DNA from: Corynespora cassiicola
Taxonomy: Eukaryota > Ascomycota > Dothideomycetes > Pleosporales > Corynesporascaceae
Length of the DNA: 64,000 bases
Direction: 5' to 3'
Assembly: GCA_022059125.1 (NCBI GenBank)
Contig: JAEUWY010000001.1
Location: 434,001-498,000, forward strand
Positions 11,069 to 22,194 of this stretch are shown piece by piece. Under the pieces are notes generated by a model. The model was not told the origin of the DNA. It saw only the letters and a list, made by a program, of their open reading frames with translations, and ran no database searches. The first letter of the stretch is position 1. Every line of letters begins with the position of its first letter. The position numbers were made by a program, and so were the translations under genes.

Positions 11069-11521
11069 TAGCTTCACGCTACCGTTTTCTTGTATCCTTC
11101 ACTGGATGGCCCATCTCCAACAAGGCTAGATGAGAGGATTCTTGGCGGGCACAAGCCCACGATTGTCGCTCTAAACATGTATTCTTGCATGAAGGACTTT
11201 GCTAGGTTTCACGGGTTTCGAAAACCTTCCTGATCAGGCAATTTGGCAATTCTAGCGTGGTCGCCTCGTCGCCTTCCGGCCCAACCTTTGGTGTGTCAAA
11301 AGAAGCTTCGCGAAGCTCGAGGGCGGTGTGACGTGTTGTTTCTGTGTAACAGAAGCGTATGGTGCAGATGTAACTGCACATTATACCATATGGTGAAGTT
11401 GTACGAGAGTTGTCGCAAAAAGGCATTGCGGTTCAGGTGCCAATGCGCATCGATTAAGTCAGCAACGCCCCATGACTGCCAAGACAGATGTCGTAACTGT
11501 CAAATATTAACTTAAACATTT

Positions 11522-11589
11522 GTCACTGCGTTTGCGAGAGCTTGTGGGGTCTGGTTTAGGTCCCGCGGGCGCGCTTTTGGTTCCCGTGG
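11522..11589 (-). repeat. Dispersed ~65 bp repeat, copy 2
   Basis: Reverse complement of the block at 6174-6237: shares GGGAACCAAAA at one end and ACAAGCTCTCGCAA-CGC-GTGAC at the other, with substitutions between. Confidence 0.5.
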
Positions 11590-11746
11590 TGGAACCCTGC
11601 ACCTTGGTACTAGTTTTTGGGCCCTGGTTCCTATCTGCCTTATATTCCATATTTTCAAAGCTCTGGCCCGCTCCACCCAAATCGAAAACGCTGACATGGC
11701 TCATCATGTCTTTAGCAATAGAACACACAGCTTCTCAGCATAACAA

Positions 11747-11793
11747 GGTCCGGGCAAGAATAGGTCGGCCGTCATCCCTGCCGGTGGTGGCAA
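11747..11793 (+). repeat. Dispersed 45 bp motif, copy 1
   Basis: GGTCCGGGCAAGAAT, then GTCGGCCGTCATCCCTG and GGTGGCAA. Related copies are at 42469-42512 (minus), 49475-49521 and 61725-61760. Confidence 0.5.
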
Positions 11794-12173
11794 AGAAAAG
11801 TACTTGATATATTAGCCGTGTGCTTACAGACACTGCGAGACCATGTTGCCATTCGTGTAGCAAGAACCTCAAGCACACATAGCATACCACTATCACCTCG
11901 CATCTCGGCAGGGAAAGCTGGCGCAGTTGCTGAGCTTTTCGGAAAAGTGCTCAACCGAGGTTCTTCGGCCACAGTAAGCCTAAACGACCTGATAAGGAAT
12001 GATCGTCAATGATGATTATGTAATACGAATCCTCTTTCTAGTTCCATGTCATCCCCTCAGCTCTTCATTTTGTCCACGTAAACTATCACCGTTGGGAACA
12101 CTTATCTTACAATCCGCATTTCTACGATATTCCCCAATCTTTTCGAATAGTCACTTTCTCTGTGAAGCCACTG

Positions 12174-15100
12174 ATGCGCCTTTTGAAGGTAGAAAATGGC
12201 GGCAATTTCAGCCTGGTTGAATATACTGGGAAAATTTTTCCGCGTTACGCAATCCTCTCACACACATGGGGACCTGACAATGAGGAAGTCACATTTGACG
12301 ATCTGAAAGGAAACACAGCTGCGCACAAAGCGGGCTACGATAAAATTCGCTTCTGCGGCAAAGAAGCAGCGAGAAACGACCTGCAATACTTTTGGGTGGA
12401 TAGCTGTTGCATCGATAAGTCGAACAGTACAGAGCTTTCCGAGGCGATTAATTCCATGTTTCGGTGGTATCAGCGGGCAAGCAGATGTTATGTGTATCTG
12501 TCAGACGTTTCGGAGAGTTCTAATGGCGATGGTCGGTCTTCTCAGGGCTGGGAATTGGCATTTAGACGCAGCAGGTGGTTTACTCGGGGCTGGACACTCC
12601 AAGAACTTCTCGCCCCATCGTCTGTTCAGTTTTTCTCCAAAGAGGGAAAACTACTGGGTAGTAAGCAATCGTTGGAGCAGACCATCCACGAAATAACGGG
12701 AATTGAAGTCGCGGCATTACGAGGGACTTTGCTCTCCGAATTTGGTGTGGATGAGAGGTTGATGTGGGCAGAAGGGAGGGCCACTAAAGTTGAAGAGGAT
12801 ACGATTTATTCTTTGTTAGGTCTATTTGACATCCACATGCCCCTCATATATGGCGAAGGTCAACCCAACGCTTTGAGACGGCTTCGAAAAGAGATTGAAG
12901 AAGCCAGAAGCGACGCCAATACCCCTTCTCACCAAAACTGGGCCAATAACCATCGAGAGGGAATAATTCAAAAGATCCGCGAATGGCTCTCTGCTCCAGA
13001 TCCGTCTACGAATTATCAAAAAGCACTAGAGCAACGCCAAGATGACACAGGTCTATGGTTCCTCGAGAGTGATCAGTACAATGCGTGGAAAACGGGCGCC
13101 GCTTCATTTCTTTGGTTACACGGAATTCCAGGATGCGGCAAAACGGTGCTCAGCTCCACTGTCCTCCAGAACTTGATTCAACACTGCAAAAATCACCCTG
13201 GAAGAGCACACGCGTACTTCTACTTCGATTTCAATGATATGAACAAGCAGAACCCGGAGCTAATGTTGCGTTCATTAATTTCCCAGTTGTCACAACAGTG
13301 CACAAGGGCTCCAACAAGTCTCGATAGGCTATTCTCTTCGTGCAACAGCGGACAGCGACAACCTTCGTCGCATGCGCTCGAAGAGGTATTACAGCAGATG
13401 ATCCAAGAACTTCCACATGTTTACATACTCCTCGATGCTCTCGATGAGTGTGATGAGCGTACGAAATTGATGGACATGCTGGAGTCAATAGCTACGTGGC
13501 AGCTTCAGAATTTGCATATTCTATTAACCAGCCGTAGAGAAAGGGATATAGAAAGCTCATTAGAGGTCTTCGTCGATGGACAAAATTCTATCTGTCTTGA
13601 TAGCAAGTTAGTAGACGAAGATATACAAAGATATGTTCGGCAGAGGCTTTCTGATGACAGAAGCTTGAAAAAATGGCAGAAAGATCCTGCAGTTGTTCAG
13701 GAGATAGAAAATACCCTAATGAAAGGGGCGCACGGAATGTACGGATGTTTTTGTCATTTGTGGATACGCAACTAACAGCATCGCAGGTTTCGGTGGGCAG
13801 CCTGCCAACTAGATACATTGGGGAAATGTAGGAATCGAGCCACACTACGGAAATCGCTGGCCACACTCCCCCCTACGCTAGACAAGACATACGAACGTAT
13901 TCTTTGTGCGATCAGTCAAGAAGATTCCCAATACGCCATCCGGATCCTACAGTGGCTGGCCTTCTCCGCTCGGCCGCTCTCAGCAGACGAAGTCGCCGAA
14001 GCCATTGCGATTGACATAGGGCGTGAATCTGCATTTGACAGCGAAGAAGTCCTTGAAGACCCACTGGAAGCTCTGAATATCTGCTCCAGCCTCGTCAGTC
14101 TCACTACAGCCCAAAGAGATAGCCCGTCGGGGCCTACAAAAAAAGTGCTAGCACTAGCGCACTATTCCGTCAAGGAGTACATCGTCTCCGACAGAATTCA
14201 GCAAGGACTGGCGGCGAGGTACGGGATACAAGAAGATTCTAGCCAAGAAATCCTCGCTCAGAGATGCCTCGGCTATCTTTTGCATTTCAGAGGCCCACGA
14301 CTTCTTTCCGAAGAGACTGTGAAAGATTTCAAATTCGCCAAGTATTCAGCAGATAACTGGATTTATCACGCCAAAAATGCAAAAGAAGGATCGAAGAACA
14401 TATGTAAGGCGACGATCGATCTTTTTTCAGAGACAGGTTCGTATCTAAACTGGCTTCGCCTATACAATCCTGAATATCCATGGAAGAGAACAGATTTCAG
14501 CCAATCTTTGGAGTCAGTTCCTGGGCCATTGTATTATGCGAGTTATCTCGGCCTTGAACAAGTGGTCTGTCGATTTCTTGACGGCCAAACCTACATAGAT
14601 GTTGAGAGTGGAACATACTGCAACACACTCCAGGTAGCTTCACGTGGAGGCCCCGAGGCAGTTGTGAAGCTGCTACTCGAGAAGGGCACGATCGTCAATG
14701 CTAAGGGTGGACGGTATGGCAATGCACTCCAAGCAGCTTCATGTGGAGGATATGAGACAGTTGCGAAGCTATTACTCGACAAGGGTGCCGACGTCAACGC
14801 TCAGGGTGGATACTACAGCAACGCACTCTGCGCAGCTTCATATGAAGGCCATAAGGCGATTGTGAAGCTGTTGCTCGATAAAGGCGCCGAGGTCAACGCC
14901 CAGGATGGGGATTATGGCAATGCGCTCCAGGCGGCTTCATACGGAGGTCACGAAGCAGTCGTGAGGCTGCTACTCGAAAAGGATGCGAACGTCAATGCCA
15001 GCGGTGGAGAGTACGGCAATGCACTTCAGGCGGCTTCACATAGAGGCCACGAGGTAGTCGTGAAGCTACTGCTCAAGAAAAACGCCGACGTCAATGCCCA

Positions 15101-18100
15101 GGGTGGAAATTACGGTAACGCACTCTACGCAGCTTCGCGTGGAGGTCACAAGGAAGTTGTGAAGCTATTGCTTAAGAATGACGCCAACATCAATTCCCAG
15201 GGTGGAGAGTACGGCAATGCGCTTCAGGCGGCTTCATGTGGAGGTCATAAAGCAGTCGTAAAGCTGCTGCTCGATGAGGGCGTCAACGTCAATGCTCAAG
15301 GTGGAAATTACTATAATGCACTCCAGGCAGCTTCATGTGGAGGTCATGAGGCAGTTGTCAAGCTACTGCTGGATAAAAGCGTTAATGTTAATGCTCAGGG
15401 TGGATACTACGGCAATGCACTCTACGCAGCTTCACTTGGAGGCTACAAGGCAGTTGCGAAGCTGCTGCTCGACAAAGGCGCCAATGTTGACGCTCAAAGT
15501 GGGGAATACGGCAATCCACTCCAAGCGGCTTCACATAGAGGTCACAGAGCAGTCGTGAAGTTGCTGCTCGACAAGGACGCCAACATCAACGCCCAGGGCG
15601 GAAAGTACGGCAATGCACTTCAGGCGGCTTCGTATCAGGGTTCTGAAGCAATTGTGAGGCTGCTACTTGACAGGGATGCCAAAATTAATGCCCAGGGTGG
15701 ATACTATGGTAACGCACTGCAGGCAGCTTCATCCGAAGGCCACGAGGCAGTTGTGAGGCTGCTTCTCGATAAGGGCGTCAACGTCAATGTCCAAGGCGGG
15801 GAGTACGGCAATGCACTCCAAGCGGCTTCGTATGGAGGCTACGAGACGATTGTGAAGCTTCTACTCGACAAGGACGCGAACATCAATGCCCAGGGTGGAA
15901 AATACGGAAACGCACTCCAGGCAGCTTCACACAGAGGCCATAAGGCAGTTGTGAAGCTACTACTCAACAAAGACGCGAATGTCAATGTCCAGGGTGGGTA
16001 CTATTGTAACGCACTCTACACGGCTTCATATGGAGGCTATAAAGCTATTGTGAAGCTGCTGCTCGATAAGGATGCGAACGTCGATGTTCAGTGCGGATAC
16101 TATGGTAATGCACTCCAGGCAGCTTCATGTGGAGGACATGAGACAATTGTGGAGCTTTTACTCGACAAGGGCGCCAACCTCAATGCTCAGGGTGGATACT
16201 ATGGCAATGCGCTCCAGGCGGCTTCATGTGGAGGTCATAAAACCGTTGTGAAGCTGCTGCTCGACAGGGATGCAAACATCAACGCTCAGGGTGGAGAGTA
16301 CGGCAATGCACTTCAGGCGGCTTCGTATCAGGGCTATGAGGCACTTGTAGAGCTACTGCTCAACAAGGATGCGAATGTTAATTCACAGGGTGGGAAATAC
16401 TGCAATGCGCTCCAGGCGGCTTCATACGCAGGCCATGAGGCAGTTGTCAAGCTGCTTCTCGACAAAGGCGTTAAGATCAATGCTCAAGGTGGAGAGTACG
16501 GAAATGCTCTTTACGCGGCTTTATTGAGAGGCCATGAGGCTATTGTAAAGCTGTTGCTCAGCAAAGATGCTAAAGTTAATGCTCAGGGTGGATATTACGG
16601 CAATGCACTACAGACGGCTTCACGTGGAGGATATGAGACAGCTATAAAGCTGTTACTTAACAAGGGCGCCGACGTTAACGTCCGGGGCGGATATTACGGC
16701 AACGCACTCTGCGCTGCTCTATTAACAGGTCACGAGGCTATTGCGAAGCTGCTGCTCAACAACGGCGCTGACGTTAATGCTCAAGCTAGAAAATACGGCA
16801 ATGCACTCCAGGCAGCTTCGTATGGAGGATATGAGACGGTTGTGAAGCTGTTACTCGATAAGGGCGCTGACGTTAACGCCCAGGGCGGAGAGTACGGCAA
16901 TGCACTCCAGGCAGCTTCGTATGGAGGATATGAGGTGATTGTAAAGCTGCTGCTCGGCAGGGATGAGAACGTCAACGCCCAGGGTGGAAAGTATGGAAAT
17001 GCGCTCCAGGCGGCTTCGTGTGGAGGTTGTGAGGTGATTGTGAAGCTGCTGCTCGACAAGGGCGCCGACGTCAACGCCCAGGGTGGATACTATGGCGACG
17101 CGCTCCAGGCGGCTTCATATGGAGGTCATGAGGCAGTCGTGAAGCTGCTGCTCGACAAGGACGCCAACGTTAACGCCCAGGGTGGAGTGTATGGTAATGC
17201 ACTCCAGGCGGCTTCGTACGAAGGATATGAGAAAGTTGTAAAGCTGCTTCTCGATAAGGGAGCCAACGTCAATGCTCAGGGTGGAGATTACGGCAATGCA
17301 CTCTACGCGGCTTCCTGTAGAAACGAGAAAGCAATAGTCAACCTGTTGCTTCAGAAAAGAGCAGATCCGAACGCGACCAACAAGGACGGCTGGACGCCGC
17401 TCAATATAGCAGTGAGCAATGGCCACCTCGAGGTGGTCAAATTGCTCCTAGAGAATGGTGCAGGTCCGACAGTAGCCACCAAAGATGGCTGGATGCCGCT
17501 TGATATAGTAGTGAGCAACGGCCACCTTAACATAGTCAAGCTGCTGCTAGAGAAGGGCGCAGATCCGATATTAGCCACCAAAGATGGATGGACGCCGCTT
17601 GATATAGCAATGAGCAGCGGCCACATCGATGTGGTCAAGCTGCTTCTGGAGAAGAGCGCAGATCTAACAGTAACCAGCAACGATGGCTGGACACCGCTTA
17701 ATATAGCGGCGAGCAACGGCCACCTTGATGTGGTCAAGCTGCTCCTAGAGAATGGCGCAGATCCGACAGTAGCCACCGAAGATGGCTGGACGCCGCTTGA
17801 TTTAGTAGTGAACGACGGCCACCTTAACATAGTCAAGCTGCTGCTAGAGAAGGGCGCAGATCCGAACGCGACCAACAAGGACGGCTGGACGCCGCTCAAT
17901 GCAGCATCAAACAACGGCCATCTCGAAGTGGTCAAGCTGCTGCTTGAGAAGGGCGCAGATCTGACAGTAGCCAGCAACGATGGCTGGACGCCGCTTAACA
18001 TAGCGGCGAGCAACGGCCACATTGATGTGGTCAAGCTGCTGCTGAAGAAGAGCGCAGACCTGACAGTGGCTAGCAACAATGGCTGGACACCGTTCGACTC

Positions 18101-18912
18101 AGCAGCGTTCAACGATCATCCGGAGATAGTCGAACTTCTTCTCGAAAATGGTCTTGATCTCAATACTTCTGATATCTTATATGGATCTCCTCTCAATCTT
18201 CTTGCCTTCAAAGGATACACCGATCTTGTAAAAATACCTTGTGATCAAGGCAGAGGGGACCCGAGGGCAAAAGATACCCATGGTCGTGCCCCTCTTCACC
18301 TTGCTGCAAGAGGTGGTCATTTAAATACTTTTCTCTACCTTCTCAGACTAGACCTCGGTGACTTTGCTAGCGATGCAAAGGGCGATGAACTATTGTCTTA
18401 TGCTTCTTCAGGAGGCTCGCTGGACATTGTCCAGAAGGTGATAAAAGACTTTCCCGAGTCTTTGTCCCAACATAAGAATTGGAGCCCTCTTCATTGGGCT
18501 TGCAGAGCTGGGAAAGCAGATGTTGTAGAAGAACTAATAAAGGGGGGGTTCCGCAGCGATCATATCACTACTTCACAGCCTCTTGGTTCATGGGACCCTG
18601 CTTCTGTTGCCATGTTTCATGGAAACGGACATATGCTCAGCCTGCTCCCAACGAATTATCGGTCTTTGCTGTCCTCTGGAGAAGATGCTGTTCGAGTTGT
18701 TGGTGAAAAACATGGAGGATCTTGGTGTAATGGATGCTTTCACGTAAGCTGACGAACTGCTTCATTGGAACAAGACTTACATTTGATAGGACATCTACGG
18801 GCCACGTTTTCATTGTCGAACATGCTTGGACTTTGATTACTGCTTCATGTGTAGGCCTCTTTTAGACTACATACATGTCGATCATGAGTGGGATTATATT
18901 GAGTCTTGTTGA
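12174..18912 (+). CDS. HET-NACHT-ankyrin STAND protein (fungal NLR) with C-terminal ZZ zinc finger
   Basis: Exons 12174-13738, 13787-18743 and 18790-18912 give 2,214 residues. Intron 1 (48 bp, GTACGG...CTAAC...GCAG) joins GAHGM to FRWAACQLD; intron 2 (46 bp, GTAAGC...GATAG) adds the last 40 residues. The start at 12174 gives the usual MRLL opening. Domains: HET about residues 20-150 (YAILSHTWG, FWVDSCCIDKSNS); linker PSTNYQKALEQRQ; NACHT with Walker A GIPGCGKT at about 317 and Walker B LLDALDE around 421; winged-helix-like region (LPPTLDKTYERIL, YSVKEYIVSD); about 41 ankyrin repeats (residues ~767-2125); ZZ finger (CNGC, HCRTC, DYCFMC) at the end. By family knowledge, ligand binding to the repeats would drive oligomerisation and HET-dependent cell death; the ligand is unknown. 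Confidence 0.93.
14622..17393 (+). repeat. Tandem array of 28 ankyrin-coding 99 bp units
   Basis: Each 33-residue unit follows NALQAASxxGxxxxVKLLLxx with NAQGGxYG closing the unit. Units are very similar at DNA level; variation concentrates at a few positions (two residues before the Gly, the three after it, the pair after LLL, and the residue after NAQGG). From 17394 eight units of a second type follow (TPLNIAASNGHL / NDGW), then about four degenerate repeats. Confidence 0.93.
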
Positions 18913-20318
18913 TGCCCCGATTAGCTCAGGTATGGTCAGCAGCTGGAGTTCATGAACAGGCTGAGAACATGGGCGTTCTCAGATCTAGTTTCATACAACA
19001 ATTAATAAATGCGCACATCAATACTACTGGATCTATTCAAAATTGATCACGAAACACAAGGTTGCGATACGGATATATTTTCCTGTATCTGGGCCGCGAT
19101 TCAGCTGTTTCTTCAACTAAAGTCCTAGTTGAAACTATGAACGGTTCTATGTAAGCGCCAAGTCTGTGTTAGCCTTCGTGACGCTAGGATTAATGCACAG
19201 CAGATACACGAGACACTTTTTCCTCCGCTTTTGTAACACCATGAAGCTTTACGTCATCTTCCTCAGCATTGTGGTCAGGTAATTATCCCGTCTGGGCGAA
19301 ACTTTTTCTGTTTTTTAGAAAAGCGCAGCACGTCTTTTGTGGCAAGCCAATTTACTTGCCAATGTCTTACTCGGTCACTTGTCGATAACAACCCTCCTGC
19401 TATTTTTGTAGCTGCAGGATGCCGGGAGACGGGGGGAACCTCATGTCACGTTGCAGCAGGAAATTACAACTCTATATGTTGGCTTTCATTTGATTAGAAT
19501 CACCTGCCACGATGCTTGGTTCATTGTTTCAAGCTAGAGACGTGCTAACGCAACTTCCTACTTTAGTGTATAACCGCCAGAGCCTGGACTGATCGACAGT
19601 GCCAGGCCTGGGCTAGGCCTTCTCCGGCAGTTACTCGGGCTCAATATTCCCTGTTCACTGATGGTGGTTGCGCAGCGATCTAAACCTATACGCAAAATAG
19701 TGCACATAGATGCAAAAGAGCAAGGACAGGTGAGCTGAGTCTCCAAGCAGCGCCGAAGCAAACAGTTTCACGTCATAAAGAATGTGAACCTGGAATGTGG
19801 ATTTTTGTGATAGCAAGGATTCAAACTTGTTTTAGTGAGAGGAGCAAGGCATTCCCTTTTGCGACTCGCGCCCATGCTGGCGATATTCACAAAGCGCTGC
19901 CACTTCTTTGTATCGGTGTCTGGGTCTCTCTTGTTCGACCATCCGCGTTTTGCCTTCTTTTATCGAACGCTTGCACCTCCGGTGGGCTAGGGCTGGGTTC
20001 GGCATGGTTACGACTGTAATCACATTAGTCCAGCAATGGAGCGGCTCAGACGGTTGTGCCTTTGGCCTGAGGAAGCCATGTGGAGCTGCGGGTCGTTCAC
20101 TGCATACCAAGTTGCCCGACAACAGCCCTGTTGTGGGGGATCCAAAGCTTACGACGCGGCCGATTGCGAAAGTCGGCCCGTTAAACGAGCAGGTCCAAGG
20201 TTGAACAGGTGGATGTGGCTTGGCGAGCCTCGATTTATTTTTGGCCCGCATTTCATAGTCATGTGTGGGTGGTTATTCTGTTTTTGGAAAAGCTACGAAT
20301 AGGTACACTCTCCTAACT
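18913..20318. other. Intergenic; one doubtful small secreted peptide
   Basis: No strong gene. At 19241 an ATG opens a 13-codon hydrophobic stretch (MKLYVIFLSIVV) ending next to GTAATT; a spliced second exon near 19420 could make a small secreted protein, but no splice choice is convincing. The GC-rich part 19850-20230 has open frames on both strands but no recognisable family. Confidence 0.35.
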
Positions 20319-21422
20319 CTACCATTTCGTATGGCCTCCCTGTGCCTCCAGCACAGCTTGGCAACGCTCGTTCATGCTGCCGATGTATCGAGCAATGTCA
20401 GAAAAGTCCAACAGCATCCACTCCTTTTCAATAGCTTGCCGCAGCTCTGCAATTGTGTGTGGCGACTTCTTCGCCACACGCTGTTTCAGCAGCCGCCATA
20501 TGTTTTCGATGGGGTTGAGATCAGGCGAGCTGGCAGGCCAGTTCATCTTTTCTATGCGATTAGCATTGTGGAGCTGCTTAGTCAGCTTGGCTGTATGTGG
20601 AGACGCACCGTCTTCCATGAGGATAGCCTGCTTCGCATGGTTCTGTGGGTGCCTCTCAATCCAGCCAATAAACTGGTACACAAGGGGAAGAACTCGCTTC
20701 CTGTACAAATCGCCCGTGAGTCTACCCCACTCCTTCTCCATCACAATCATAGGTCCTTTGCCAAACGCCGAGATGCTTCCGTGGATCGTCCAAGAAGAGT
20801 ACGATCTGAACTTTGGTACGCAGCATGACTGCTCGTACTTTTCGTCGGCACGTCGAGTAACATAGACCCGTCCAAAGCTTTCTGTTGAAAAAGAACACTC
20901 GTCGGTCCAGATGACGCGTGCCCATTGCTCCGGCTTCCAGCTCAGGTGCTCTGTCGCCCAAGTCAACCGCACTTGCTTTTGTAGTTCAGTAAGAAGAGGC
21001 TTTGCAGTGGCTACGCGACGACTGTACGACTCCATCTTGAAGGCTGCCACCAGGGCTTTGCGCCCGGCTTGGACACCTTCCAGCCGAGCAATATCTTCGT
21101 ACTTCATGCGACGGTGATTCGCATCAAGTGTGGCACGAGCAACCAGACGCTCTCGCACTTTGTCTGTAATGGCAGGCTTTCTGCCTGCTGGTACTTTGGG
21201 GACTTCGGTACCAGATTTGAGTACAGACTGAACGGTCGTTCGCGCAAGCCCTGTAGCAACTGCGATGGCCTCTATGGACCAGTGCGGCAGCTCGGAGAGC
21301 ATGAAGATGCGGCAGCGTTGTTTGTATGTTAGTCTCGTTCCTGGCTTTCGAGATGGGTCCCGATGTCTCTCAGACAGCCTTTTTGTCCTATGTTTGCGAG
21401 GTCTTCGAACGATGTTGGGCAT
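20319..21422 (-). CDS. Tc1-type transposase (DDE_3), intact
   Basis: 367 residues in one uninterrupted frame. N-terminal basic region and helix-turn-helix domain (SIEAIAVATGLARTTVQSVLKSG; then KVRERLVARATLD). The catalytic core has the first Asp in VIWTDECSF, the second in MEDGASPHTA and the acidic third residue in SSPDLNPIENIW, as in the Tc1/Ant1-like group. Length is normal for a complete transposase. I could not identify matching terminal inverted repeats or a TA duplication around it, so the element boundaries are unknown. Base composition shows no RIP-like decay, so the copy may be young. Confidence 0.9.
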   Translation of the reverse strand: MPNIVRRPRKHRTKRLSERHRDPSRKPGTRLTYKQRCRIFMLSELPHWSIEAIAVATGLARTTVQSVLKSGTEVPKVPAGRKPAITDKVRERLVARATLDANHRRMKYEDIARLEGVQAGRKALVAAFKMESYSRRVATAKPLLTELQKQVRLTWATEHLSWKPEQWARVIWTDECSFSTESFGRVYVTRRADEKYEQSCCVPKFRSYSSWTIHGSISAFGKGPMIVMEKEWGRLTGDLYRKRVLPLVYQFIGWIERHPQNHAKQAILMEDGASPHTAKLTKQLHNANRIEKMNWPASSPDLNPIENIWRLLKQRVAKKSPHTIAELRQAIEKEWMLLDFSDIARYIGSMNERCQAVLEAQGGHTKW

Positions 21423-22194
21423 TTTTGACTACGCTTACTACAAGCAATCCTCCATGCAGGTTCCTTTTATAGGGGAGGAATCGAAATTCCTTTGCATTCT
21501 AGCTTAAACTGCGAGATGACTGGTTGCTTGGTGATGCTTTTCTAATGCTTCTTATCCGACCCGAAGCTTCGAGTCATCCTGAGCATGTTGTTCGCCTGTT
21601 CGTATCTGCTGTGTAACCTCCGATATGGTTGGCCAGGAACTGTGTCATCAGATCGAGCCAATCAGCTTCAAGTACCAGAGTGAAAACAGTGATTTCGGAA
21701 AAGCAATATTAGTGAGACCAGCTCACTCAATATATATCACGGTATGGGTTAACGATGTAGTACTATTCCTACCTCGGTTAGCACTGTAGATCAGGCACTT
21801 CCTTATGAGGGCTCTCACACCTAGTTTCATACAATCAACTGAGCTGCACACTCATAGTCAATCCACCACCGCGATAAATCTTAACTTTTGAATTCCCAAA
21901 AACCCCAAAAGATGTGAACTGGAAGCGATTGCCGCAGCTAGCCTATCGTGGAAAGCACCAGAGAACGTAGTGCAGAGTGTAATGACTAATGAGTAGTGAT
22001 GCAGGGTCCGGGTAGGGTTTCAAGCTCACACCTTTTACAGTATTGAATAGAGTGGAACCATTCCATTCGGCCATCATGACATGTTATCACGTTGTGCCAC
22101 GACAGCGCTAACACAAACTATGTAGCTGCTAGTAAAAAAGACAGGCTTTGCTATTTGAAGGGTTTGGTTGCACTTATTACAGCTTCTACAGTGC
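21423..22194. other. Intergenic, nothing recognised
   Basis: 772 bp between the transposase start and the 3' end of the minus-strand hypothetical gene. Only short frames. Confidence 0.5.

Larger units (their letters stand above)
11071..12173. other. Intergenic upstream of the HET-NACHT-ANK gene
   Basis: No gene supported. Contains the second copy of the 65 bp repeat (11522-11589, minus) and one copy of the dispersed GGTCGGCCGTC...GTGGCAA motif (11747-11793). The last few hundred bases are the promoter and 5' UTR of the NLR gene. Confidence 0.55.

Noticed and set aside
14622..17393. CRISPR-like or satellite array
   Set aside because: The 99 bp periodicity is ankyrin coding sequence in a continuous frame, not spacers or noncoding satellite.
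17351..18112. 253-codon minus-strand frame
   Set aside because: Antisense shadow of the second ankyrin-repeat class; repetitive coding sequence keeps the opposite strand open.
19832..20251. 139-codon minus-strand frame and GC-rich patch, considered as rRNA or tRNA
   Set aside because: No match to conserved rRNA stretches that I know and no tRNA cloverleaf; protein composition is unremarkable.
20200..21620. Terminal inverted repeats for the Tc1 element
   Set aside because: A loose similarity (AG-TACGAA-AGG at 20292 and near 21600) is too short and not flanked by TA on both sides.
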